Source of the DNA: Dichotomocladium elegans
Taxonomy: Eukaryota; Mucoromycota; Mucoromycetes; Mucorales; Lichtheimiaceae
Length of the DNA stretch: 64,000 nucleotides
Assembly (NCBI GenBank): GCA_025716815.1
Contig: JAIXMN010000025.1
Span: forward strand, 124,001 to 188,000
Direction: 5' to 3'
Each line of letters begins with the position of its first letter. The stretch's first letter is position 1. The position numbers and the translations under genes were made by a program. Positions 35,148 to 47,005 of the stretch are shown here, in pieces. A model generated the notes under the pieces. That model did no database searches and was not told the origin of the DNA. It worked only from the letters and a program-made list of their open reading frames with translations.

Positions 35148-35526
35148 TTACAGATAGACGCCAACTGAGATCGATGTAAATATAATGCCAAAACCAAGAA
35201 AGACTGACGCGCCAAGCGAGGTCTGGACCTGCTTGAGCAGGGACGTACTTTTGCTTTGACTGGATAAAAGTTCGGTAGGCGAGTGTTCAGAAGAAAAGCG
35301 CCTTCATGCACGTTGCAGTCAGAAAACATATTCCCAACTTACACAACAAAAGAACCAGCCAAGACCAGACCAATGACAAGAAAGATGCACGAGAGAACGG
35401 GATACAAACTGGTAGGCACAGGTGCGGTCAGGGCAGTGCCCGCATTCCAAGCATCCTATTGAGATGCTTAGTAATATACTCGAGATCGGCTCATCTCGTT
35501 TCCCGTCCACTCACGAGTGCAGACAT
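35148..35526 (-). CDS. OST5: OST5/TMEM258-like small subunit of oligosaccharyltransferase
   Basis: A 92-aa two-helix ER membrane protein, part of the complex that transfers the lipid-linked glycan to Asn in nascent proteins. Minus-strand exons are 35526-35515 (12 nt, MSAL), 35455-35343 and 35301-35148; all phases agree. Helix 1 is LYPVLSCIFLVIGLVLAGSF, preceded by the family-like TAPVPTS. Helix 2 is SLGASVFLGFGIIFTSISVG, ending GVYL, close to the GVYV end of yeast Ost5 and TMEM258. The loop between the helices is hydrophilic and Ser-rich. Size and topology match the family. Upstream of the GW gene on the same strand, about 380 bp away. Confidence 0.85.
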
Positions 35527-37853
35527 TATGCGATTGAAAATGGGTTAAAGGACAGAGAGAGAAAGCTAAAGGGAATACGCCGAAAAGCATAGCACTGGCC
35601 AATCGGTGTTCACCAGCACAGGTTGAGCAAGTCCGAACCATTTTTTTGTGTGCTCATTTATATCCGTTGCATCCTATCTGATGGTAAACCTCCCCTCATA
35701 TTTCATTTATATTTATTCATACGAATGTGTATCTAGGCAGAAGATGATTCCAAAGCAGAGAAAAAGAAAACACGCTTCTCCACCAGAAGCCTCGCAGCAT
35801 TTTTCAAACGTTAAACTAGTGGCATAGTCCCTATTCTTTAGACAGTATCTGTTGCGGGCAAGAGCGCAATGTTTGTCAGGCAAATCGTATGAATTATTCA
35901 AATTCGTCTCAACATGTAGGTTATTTGGCATGCAAAAACGACTCATTGTCAGTGGAATTGTAAATGATTGAAGAAGGCACCCATGGTTCCTGGGGATTAC
36001 TGGGCGTATCTATTTCACATCGCCTGGGATAATGTGTATTATTAGAGGTTGACTTCGTGCCATTGTGCTGTGGGCTACGCTCTTCTCTGCTCAGGCCTTC
36101 ATGGCAGCTCTCTTGGTGATTCATGTTCATGACAACCACAAAGGCAACGTAAACTACCATTTCTCTGCGTCATATAAAGCAACGAACTCGTCTCTTAAAT
36201 AGAATGATATAGGGTGGCAACATGATGATTAATCAGGTCAAAATGAAGCCAGATGTGTATATACGTAGATCTGCGCAAGCGATTGCACATCCCTATTGCC
36301 TGCGAACCACTGCATGGTTGTCCACTATTTCCAATGTTTCAAAGACTAACAGAAGGGCATATGCCATTGATCAGGTGACTTTCCTGGAATGAGGGCAGTA
36401 TTATCGTCATTCATTGCTTGAATGATCTGTGCCTCCTGTGTAAAGCTATTGTGTCCTCGAACTTTGAGAGATTCTATGCGAGTTGTTATAAGCAAGGAAG
36501 TTGATTTTAACGGTGTGTCTTACCGTGCATCTCCTCCTAAGCTTGACTTTCAACCTTACTAGCTTATCTCCTGAACAGAGTTGCCATCCGTAGCATGTCA
36601 CCTTCAGGGACACACGTTATTGTGCATCTTCTTCCTGTTTCAATTTGATTTTTTACAAGTATGTTCCCTAATTAGAAAATAGATATATGCTCTCACCCTG
36701 ATATATCTGCCTGTCAGAGGCCGATGCTATCTTGCTATTCCTCAAAAGGTCTGATACTTTTTGCTACCCCCCAATTATCACCACCAGCTTTCTGTGGCTG
36801 CTTGTGAGATGTATGAAAAGCAGAAAATGATGATAACAGTATGTATCCGTGTTTATTCTCCTCAGTTTGACTTATATTCTTATCAGAGATATTCTTTGTT
36901 AGACATGCGAACGCCACAGGCAATCCCTAGGGACGCGTGCCACTTGTGGTCGTCAATTGGTTTCCCTTGCTACACTAAGAGACCTATATGCCACACGGTT
37001 TACCTGAAATGGCTGCGTTTATAGGCGCAGACGTTGAGAGACGGTATGCAACGTGGTGGAAGCGCAATGATCATAGAGGTATGTGATAGTAGATATATCC
37101 TTTTGAGTCAATCTTTCATTCTCACCTGATCACCATTTGAACAGATGCGCAACTGCCACGACCGTAGTCCCTGGGATGAAATGCCGCTTCTCGCAAAATG
37201 GAATACTTAGCGGAGAGCAAGGCATATGGTCTCAATAGAACGAGTTTATGTCTGTGTAATCATATTTTCAAAAGGCGTTGATCAATACCTAATATTATAT
37301 ATGAGCGCAAAAGTGCACCTGGCATATTCGCTTAAACCTATACTGGTTACAGCAACAGAACATACTGTATAGCACAACATTTGCTTGTTTGTTTGCCAAT
37401 GAGGATTAATCCTGATTGCGATTGGGTGCACCTCTGTTAATTTAAACTTTTGAACATTTGATAAAGAGATTTTTTCATGCACGTTGGAAATGAATAGTCA
37501 TAGCGACCTGAAGGCTGAAGGGTTTTCGATGATTAGGTTGCATATCCTTGCACGTACTGTACCACACATCTCCTGCTATTCAGTATCCAGCACAAGAACA
37601 GAGGTTACTTTTTTGGTGAATGTATTCACTGCTGTATGGCTGAAAGCAAATGGCGGTAAAAAGGATACATAATACATCATGAAGATTAAATGTACGAGGA
37701 TAAGGGAAAATAGGAAATATCACACTGCAGCATAATAGAACCAAAAAAAGAAGGGGAGAGAACAACGGCTCTCGGTTGTATTTTCTGCTAGTAACAAAAC
37801 ATTCTTTATTTTAGGATTCTGGTTCAGGTAGTGTAGTTTTGTCGCTGTTGCGA
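35527..37853. other. Gene-poor region with coding-like fragments
   Basis: Between 36400 and 37230 the plus strand has short exon-like blocks, for example LVVVNWFPLLH near 36945 and FIGADVERRYATWWKRNDHR near 37018, then a GT-AG intron (gtatgtgatag ... tgaacag, 37080-37144). The upstream reading is broken by stops. This is probably a decayed gene or element; no family recognised. The rest is AT-rich. Confidence 0.4.
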
Positions 37854-39572
37854 TCACCGAGGTGCGGAAGGACCTTCGTGGTCGGGAGCGTGAAGGGATG
37901 GGCCGGTGTCAAAATGCTCGGCAAAGCGGCTGGCCTTTCGGATCTGTCGTTGGCGCTCAACATCGGTGGATGATAACGATTCTCGATGTTTGGCCGACGA
38001 AGATGGAAAACAGGGGGAGCCGGAGCCATTAAGCGGTATCGTGTTTTCTGAGGGCGCGTCCGCAGAAGGCACGTGAGTGGCGTTGGTGTTGTGCAGTGGC
38101 TGCTGCGGGGGTGTGACAACGCAGCTACTCGTGGTTGCAACGCTCGTTTCGTTGAGTTGGTTTTCGCGACGTGCAACAGGTGCGTCGGGAGCGTTGATAG
38201 TGGGTAGACTGAGGATAGGCGGCAATGAAGGCCCGGGCCGTTGCTGTTGGTCTTGATTTCTTCTTTTTCGAAAATAACAAAGGTAGAAGGCCACCAGTGC
38301 AAGTATTCCAAAGAAGCCTAGCACAGTACCAAGGATGATGGCAAGGCTGCGCTGTGACACGCCATGCGAGGAAGACGGAGCTGCGTTGGGTGTTTGGGAC
38401 GACGGGACGAAGGATGACCACCAATCGGGATAAACAAATGTAGCGGTTGTTATATTCCAGAATTGAAAGCTAGCATGGCCGAATGGCTGGCCGCCATAAA
38501 GAACCACCAAATCATCAGTAACGCGTGTCACAGAACCACCCGCAACCGGCTGGAAGGCGCTATTGTTTTTCTCAGACGGGGGCAAGTGGATATATTGAAC
38601 TGTAGCCTGTGCATCAAAGAGTGAGATATCGAGGCGCCAAAACCCGTACTGCTGTTGTTCTTGTCGTCGGTTTAGGGAAGAAGTTATGTCGTTGGTGTTG
38701 CGGATTGCAGGAAAGAAAAGGACCGATTCTGTATCACCGGCAAAATCAAGTGGTGCTGCCTTGATCAGATCCGTGGTGCTATTGAATGATGCAACTTGAC
38801 CAAGCCAGGAAAGCAAAATCGGGTCGAAGCAGTACACAGCAACGACGCAGTGTGATATCTCTGCAGACGTAGTTGGGGTTATTAAAGCGGAGGCTGATAT
38901 ATGCAGGACCCAACGTTGGGTGCTGATCATGGTGGCACCCGAAACAAAAGAAGGCGGAACCAAAATGGAAGCGATGTCATACCAAACCCAGCGGGATGGA
39001 GTGCGGGTATCAAGGACAAAAGTGGATGTTGACGCTGTCCAGTGACTAGAATCAGCTGTTGCGTTGATCGTCCGATTGGCCACGAAGCCACCGTAAATGA
39101 TCCAAAGATCTTTGTACATGGCAGACACCATTTCACGCCTCGGCTCGCTGGGCTGCGTTTCGTTAAAAGAACGAAGGGCCGTCTCGGATGAGCCGACCAA
39201 ACTGGGCATGGAAACCCATCTTTCCGTTTGCAAATCGAAAACAGTGGCAGGTTTCTCTGGTGCAAGAAAGATGGCTTGACCGGAGCTGGTAACTGAGCAG
39301 CTGGCCCCATGAGAACCGAAAGCTGCGTCAAGAGGAAGGTCGAAGAACGCTGGAGCGTCGGTCATGATCCGGTCGGAGGCTGGGAAGACGATGGCTATGG
39401 ATGCTGAGATAGTGTCATTGTAAGTGGTCGGTATAACCCCGCCAAAGACATAAAGCGAATTGTTGTATGCAAAAGCACAGTGATTGAACCGAGGAAGACC
39501 ATAATTGTTCTCGGTCAAAGACGATAATGCCGAACTATTATTGTTGATACTGAGGTGAAAATCTATAACCAT
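37854..39572 (-). CDS. Kelch-repeat single-pass membrane protein
   Basis: Extracellular beta-propeller-like region with kelch signatures (FNHCAFAYNNSLYVFGG, LWIIYGGF, LVVLYGGQPFG), many Asn-x-Ser/Thr sites, one transmembrane helix (SLAIILGTVLGFFGILALVA, then FYLCYF), and a basic stop-transfer RKRR followed by a Pro/Ser/Gln-rich cytoplasmic tail. Such proteins are numerous in Mucorales and are thought to act at the cell surface; the ligand is unknown. The frame is open upstream to about 39623 but has no ATG before 39572. A secreted protein should have a signal peptide, which is not seen in this frame. I therefore expect a short upstream exon, perhaps joined at the cctttag acceptor near 39607; the start given is a minimum. 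Class confident, 5' end not. Confidence 0.75.
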   Translation of the reverse strand: MVIDFHLSINNNSSALSSLTENNYGLPRFNHCAFAYNNSLYVFGGVIPTTYNDTISASIAIVFPASDRIMTDAPAFFDLPLDAAFGSHGASCSVTSSGQAIFLAPEKPATVFDLQTERWVSMPSLVGSSETALRSFNETQPSEPRREMVSAMYKDLWIIYGGFVANRTINATADSSHWTASTSTFVLDTRTPSRWVWYDIASILVPPSFVSGATMISTQRWVLHISASALITPTTSAEISHCVVAVYCFDPILLSWLGQVASFNSTTDLIKAAPLDFAGDTESVLFFPAIRNTNDITSSLNRRQEQQQYGFWRLDISLFDAQATVQYIHLPPSEKNNSAFQPVAGGSVTRVTDDLVVLYGGQPFGHASFQFWNITTATFVYPDWWSSFVPSSQTPNAAPSSSHGVSQRSLAIILGTVLGFFGILALVAFYLCYFRKRRNQDQQQRPGPSLPPILSLPTINAPDAPVARRENQLNETSVATTSSCVVTPPQQPLHNTNATHVPSADAPSENTIPLNGSGSPCFPSSSAKHRESLSSTDVERQRQIRKASRFAEHFDTGPSLHAPDHEGPSAPR

Positions 39573-39623
39573 AACTGTAGCTACGTCTCCAATAAACGCT
39601 GCACCTAAAGGAGGAGCCAGCAA

Positions 39624-41363
39624 GTCGTATCAGACGCATCCTGCTGGTGCTTAAATCATTCACCATAGGGTCTCCTCCCCTTTTCGTCAGTTCGGGCCCT
39701 TTTATGTAAGGACAATTTACCATTCGTCCAGACTTATGGACAAAAGCAAGGAGAGTGGAAGTTGATGCCACAACACAAGCAAAAGGAAGAAGGAATAATA
39801 AAACGAAAACCTCTCAAGTTTTTACTTTCTTTTAGGTGTCAGCAACAAGGGCTTGGATTGCTATATTTGCGCTTTTCTTGTTTTACCCTGAGTTTTTCTA
39901 CTGCATTGTGTTTATGTATTTTTGTTAGCCTCCCGCGTGTTTATGGAAATGACAGTGCAACAGATGTCATAGATACACTTATAGTGGATAGAATTGCAGT
40001 CACAACAACAAGGGGATGATGAAAGAAATGTGCCATTCCGAGAAGCTATGATGTAGAAGATGTAGCTTTTGGGTATTCGTCATTTTAAGCCAAGGTCACA
40101 TGCATAGACGTATACATACGAACATCGAGAAAAATATGTAACTTGATCAATTGGCTTTAGCATAGAGATCGTCCCTTTTATATGGTAAACAAAAAAAAGG
40201 TTGGGGCTTATCATCGCAATTTGTCTCTGAGATATATCTTACGCTACCGACCTTGAATCGCAAATAGAACTACATGTTATCAGACTTGAATTCGAGATTT
40301 CAGCTGTTCTTTTGCTGAACAATTTTAATGTCAAGCATTGTAAGAAAATTTTCGATTGGATTTGATCCCGTAATGCCCTTGCTGTGATGATAACTTTGAT
40401 GTATCTTCTTTTAGTCGAGTATGACGAAGGCTTACAAGCACCAGATGAATATAAGTAGACAAAGCCACACCTCTTTGTGTCGCAGATACTTCTTTTGGTT
40501 AATAAGGAACGCCGGTACGCTGATTTTACTAAGCTACTGGCGGCGTCTGTAGCTGCTCTCAGTATACAAAGCCTGATTATTGCATCTGTGGCAAACACTT
40601 TTGATATCCTATGTATGATGTCACATCCGTAAATAGCTGGGTTGAAAATGTGAAGCAATCGATACAGGTTTGTGGTCTTTCTATGGTTACCATGCTAGTT
40701 TTATTTGACTTAATTACCATTTACTCATATAAGGGCCCTAGATCATTATTGGAAAAGAAAGATGGAATGCGATATTGAAAGAATATTATGAGCGAACAAC
40801 GTTGCCCGTTCGGACGGTGACCATCTTTCATTATTGTGTTCAGGGCCGTAGCAGATATAATCATTTTATGTACAAGTGCATTTTTACGCGCTCTTGTCGG
40901 AAATCAGGAAAACAGTATCGTGTCACTGGTTGCGTCTTATCATTCAAGGCTTCCCATCAAGGACTCCTCATATCGTTAGATGATTGCTAAACAGTACATG
41001 GATGGAGAGTTTATATACTTGCTTCATGAAGACGTGTTAGATTTTCGGCTGGCACCAGGGACACGTTCCTCTGGCTGTCGTACTATGTAGTTTTAAATAT
41101 AAATTATTCGAATTGCCTTTCTTCCCATTTTCTCACACGATATTGCCTCCGCTGAATATCACAACAGGCAAGTTATAGTGGCTACGTGACAGGAACGTTT
41201 TGACAAGCTTGCCGTTACGGACTGGCCAATCAGATGACGAGATCTTTGATAGCTTACATATTTGGAAGTGGCATCTCCGCTCTCTCGTCCGGGTTGCGAT
41301 TATATTTTAGGCTAAAATGCTGGCGCGTCCTTTTGCTTTCTTTTCTTGATCAACACACAAACT
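39624..41363. other. Gene-poor region, kelch 5' flank to LYS9
   Basis: May contain the missing first exon of the kelch gene near 39650-39850. Frames at minus 40239-40658 and plus 40775-40990 have no recognisable motifs and are framed by stops. The stretch just before LYS9 is the LYS9 promoter; no clear TATA or Gcn4-type site was found. Confidence 0.45.
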
Positions 41364-43150
41364 ATGGCTGAAAAGTGCGTATATCAGAGTCCCCATTCCA
41401 AGACTACGTTTATGCTCATAAGGATGACACTCTATAGGAAGATCTTGTTGCTTGGATCTGGTTTCGTTGCCGCTCCCTTCGTGGAGTACGTCCTCCGTAG
41501 ACCCGAGAACAAGTTGACGATCGGTAAGAAAAAAAGGGAAGCAAAAGCAACTTTTTCTCACGGTCCCAACATGGACGGTTATAGCCAGTCGTACCTTGGC
41601 CAATGCCCAGGCTCTTGCTGCCAAGTACCCTGCTGCTACCCCCACCAGCTGCGATATCAACAGCGAACAGGCGATCGAGGATCTTGTTGCCAAGCATGAC
41701 ATTGTGATCAGGTAAGTAGAGAAAGCATAAAGGAGAATGGAAGAGAGCGTTATTTTGGCTGACGAGCACAATGTGGCGGCTGCACGTCCTTTACCGATGT
41801 CGGCTAGTTTGATCCCATATATCTATCATGCCAAGGTCATCAAGGCTGCAGTCAAGCACAAGAAGAATGTTGTCACCACTTCCTATGTTTCGCCCGCTAT
41901 GATGGAATATGATCAGGCGTAAGTGAGGGATCGTGCCAGAGATATGAGCAAGAAAAGAAGGCTCATGGGATCTTTCTCTGGGTGTCTAGGGCGAAGGATG
42001 CCGGCATTACTGTTCTGAATGAGATCGGTTTGGATCCCGGAATTGATCATTTGTACGCTGTGAAGACCATCGATGAAGTTCATAAGGAGGGTGGCAAGGT
42101 AAATGAGAAGTTGGATATTTGTTTGTCTTCGCTAAAACAGCAAGGGTTGACGCATAATCTGTCAATTTAGATCGTGGAGTTCATCTCTTTCTGCGGTGGT
42201 CTTCCTGCTCCGGAGAACTCCGACAATCCTTTTGGCTACAAGTTTTCTTGGTCTGCTCGTGGAGTTCTTCTTGCATTGAAGAATACCGCCAAATACTTGG
42301 AGAACAACAAGGTACGTGGCATTCTTATAACGTATACGTCATGGGTAACGGTTCCATTCACACAAACAAACCGATTTAGGTAGTTGAGGTTTCTGGTCTC
42401 GCTCTTATGGATTCCGCCCGTGTGCTCAACACTGGCTACCCCGGCTATGCATTTGTTGGTTATGGCAACCGTGACTCTACCCCTTATGATAAGCGTTATA
42501 ATATCCCCGAAGCCCGAACCATCCTCCGAGGCACCATCCGCTATGACGGATTTACCCAGTTCGTAAAGGCCCTCTTCTCACTTGGCTTCTTAAGCGAGGA
42601 GGAGCAGCCTCATCTCTTGGCGTCAGCCCCGGAAATTTCATGGAGCCAGGTGGTCAGCAAGACCGTCGGCCTCTCAGATCCCTCTGAAGAGGAGCTCACA
42701 GCTGCCATCATCAAGAAGTGCGACCTAGACAACAATGATCGCAAGGCTCAGATTCTGGACGGCATGCGCTGGCTCGGGTTCTTCTCCAAGACTGCGAAGG
42801 TTCATCGCCGTGGCAACTTACTCGATACCTTCTGCGCTACACTCGAGGAGAAGATGCAGTATGGTGAAGATGAACGTGACTTGGTTTTCTTACAGCACCG
42901 CTTCGAGATTGAGCTCAAGGACGGAACCCACCAAACCCGCACCTCGACCTTGATCGAGTACGGTGTGCCCGGCGGCTTTTCTGCCATGGCCAAGACTGTG
43001 GGTGTGCCTTGTGGAATTGCCACCCAGTTGATACTGGATGGAAAGATCACTGAAAAGGGTGTGCTTGCGCCCATGACTCCCTCTATCAATGACCCTATCA
43101 TGGAGCTTCTCGAGAAGGAGAACATTGGTATGGTTGAGAAGATCCTGTAA
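41364..43150 (+). CDS. LYS9: Saccharopine dehydrogenase (NADP+, L-glutamate-forming)
   Basis: The penultimate step of the fungal alpha-aminoadipate pathway: 2-aminoadipate semialdehyde plus glutamate to saccharopine with NADPH. The Rossmann start KILLLGSGFVAAPFVEYVLR is followed by DIVISLIPYIYHAKVIKAA, GLDPGIDHLYAVKTI, ISFCGGLPAPENSDNPFGYK, SGLALMDSARV and PGYAFVGYGNRDS, collinear with yeast Lys9. The C-terminal half (catalytic fold) is one long exon; the N-terminal part is cut into small exons. The first coding exon is 11 nt (41364-41374, MAE plus two bases) joined to 41438. The stop comes after MVEKIL. No targeting peptide, consistent with a cytosolic enzyme. Same strand as IDH, 215 bp upstream. 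Confidence 0.95.
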
Positions 43151-43268
43151 AAAATTGTTTTCTTTGTTAAGACGCCCACAAAATAAAAAAATTCTGCATA
43201 TATTTTCCTGGCTAAACTTTTAAACAATTGGTCCCCGTTCCGGTTTTTATCGCTACGAAGTGCCGCAT

Positions 43269-43275
43269 TATAAAT
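43269..43275 (+). promoter_or_regulatory. TATA box of the isocitrate dehydrogenase gene
   Basis: TATAAAT, 97 bp before the predicted ATG at 43366, in a pyrimidine-rich leader. Confidence 0.5.
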
Positions 43276-43365
43276 TCATTCCCCCCACCCCACAAACTCC
43301 AAGTTGTCCCGCACTCGGTTTTCTTCACTCTTCTTCTCCACACTTTGTTCTCTGATATCTTAACA

Positions 43366-45066
<1,701 letters not shown>

Positions 45067-45333
45067 ATCGGGAAATATGCCATCGTTTTGACCAGCAAAT
45101 GACTTGCTCCTCCTCCCTCTCTCCATCTTAATCATCCTCATCCTCTTTAACATCCTATCCGTTCCTCATTTGAAAGCAAACACTTTTAAAACAAAAATAG
45201 AAAAGGAAAGACATCTTGCTATTATCCTATTCCCAAAAATGAATTTCTTTTTTTTTATTTCCAGTCGGACTCAATTTCTCTCGCTTTAGCTCTTTTCCGT
45301 CTGTCATCAATTGCATCGCGCCCAACCTTACAA

Positions 45334-45880
45334 ATGCGTATTGCGATCAAGACTGAAGATCCTCTACCTGACTACAAATGCTGGTACGCATTCGAAGAGG
45401 ATCGCGTGACGACAGTCGCGTCGCTTGCCCAGCTGATAAATAAAGAGCTCGATCTCACTAAGAAAAGTGAGAGACTGCTCCTTCTTCATGAGGGTTACGC
45501 ATTTCTCCCTTCAGCGCTCGTCAAAGGACTTATTCGCGAAGATAATTTGATCACGTAATCAAGAGATGGGGTGGTGGTGGGGAGCTTGAAGAGAGAAAGA
45601 GTGTGTGTGTGTGAAGATGCATGCATTTTGCGTTTGACAATGAATCTGACATGATCTCTTTGAAGCATACGAAAGGTCGCCTCTTTGAAGAAGGCAAAAA
45701 AGGAATCCAAGACTCCAAAGAAAACAAAGGTCGAGAAGAAGGCAAAAAAGGAGCGAAAAAAGCGAAAAAAAAACCCAGAAGACGATGAAAGGAGATCAAA
45801 GAGAAAAACCGAACCATCGCTGCAACCTCTCAGTGCTCATGCCGAAGCAATGGATCACATCATGATAAATGAGCAGCAGC

Positions 45881-45914
<34 letters not shown>

Positions 45915-46837
45915 GGAGCAAGACCAGCAGCAACCAGCGCTGACAAGAACTCAAAAACGCAACCGTCGTAAAACACTACTTAGGAAAATGAAACGAGAAG
46001 AAGCCTCTGCTACTGCACCAGAACAAGAGCAAGAGGTTCAGAACGAGCAAAATAACATCATGGCGACACCAGAACATCTACTCAAAAAGAACAAAAATAA
46101 GAAGAAGGACTTCTTGAAGACCATCGCCAAAACGCCTCGGGAACACATCTACTTTGACAAAGAGGAGGGTTCTTACACTTCCGGTCTAGTGAAAGAAGAA
46201 GAAGAGACAGTGCAAGAGAGAGATAATCTGTATGGCGCCGCATATCTGACAGTGGTAGAGGCAGATCCTACCTATGAAGGAGAACAAAAGAATTGGACTC
46301 AATATCCCGTACACCAAGTCCAGTCTTACTTTTGTGCCGATGCCCCCGCACCCGAAGAAGATCAGCAGGTATCGGAAAAAGAAGATAATAACATATCGCT
46401 GCCACCGCCCGCCAAGAAGCGTGACTACGATACGCTCCCCGCGATTTCTCTCACAGGCCCTTCCAAGCCAGAGACAGGCGACCTTCTTGCCATTAAGGTA
46501 AGAATAAGGAAAGGGGACGCGATGATATTGAAGAATTCGTTTTAAACGACATTGATAGACTCTTTCCATGACCGAGTTTTACACCCCTGAAATCTCAGAC
46601 TGGAAAGAGGTGAAGGTCATAAATGTGGGAGAAGAATGCGGCGAAACAATCATTACGGTCGAATATCAACCCGGATTCCTGCTGAAGAAGTCACGTGGTC
46701 GATTTGAACTCCCAGATGAAGAAGACTCCCAAGAGGAAGAAGAAGGACAGGAGAGCGAATACGCCAAGGATCAGACGCGCACGTACTCGGCATCTGATCT
46801 TGTAGATATGAGAAAAATTACTGTAAATAGTGTATAA
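45334..46837 (+). CDS. Coilin-like Cajal-body protein
   Basis: A nuclear scaffold of Cajal bodies. The N-terminal ubiquitin-like self-association domain reads RIAIKTEDPLPDYKCWYAFE, then LLLLHEGYAFLPS and LIREDNLITIRKV. A very basic Lys-rich stretch follows (residues about 80-115, nuclear-localisation type), then a 14-Gln tract, acidic and basic linkers, and a C-terminal atypical Tudor-like domain with GDLLAIK, FYTPEISDWKEVKVINVGEE and ITVEYQPGF. Exons are 45334-45555, 45666 to about 46497, and about 46558-46837; the second intron splits the Tudor-like domain, and splicing IK to TLSMTEF restores it. An acidic tail ends at NSV. Architecture matches animal and plant coilin; the overall identity is low, so a database search is worth making. 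Confidence 0.8.
45874..45915. repeat. CAG/CAA tract encoding 14 glutamines
   Basis: A mixed CAG/CAA run inside the coilin-like gene, mostly CAA, in frame with the coding sequence. Confidence 0.9.
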
Positions 46838-47005
46838 AGATATGCGGTCATGGTCTCTCTCTTCCGCTTAAGCTGGTGTCGTAACATGCATTGCTGGTGC
46901 ATTGATACAATCCGGGTCGCTAGCAGTGCTAGGTAGCACAGAAGCATAGGTTTTTTCAGTGTAAACATCCATGACAAATGAACTCTGTGTGTATCCGATC
47001 CAGTA

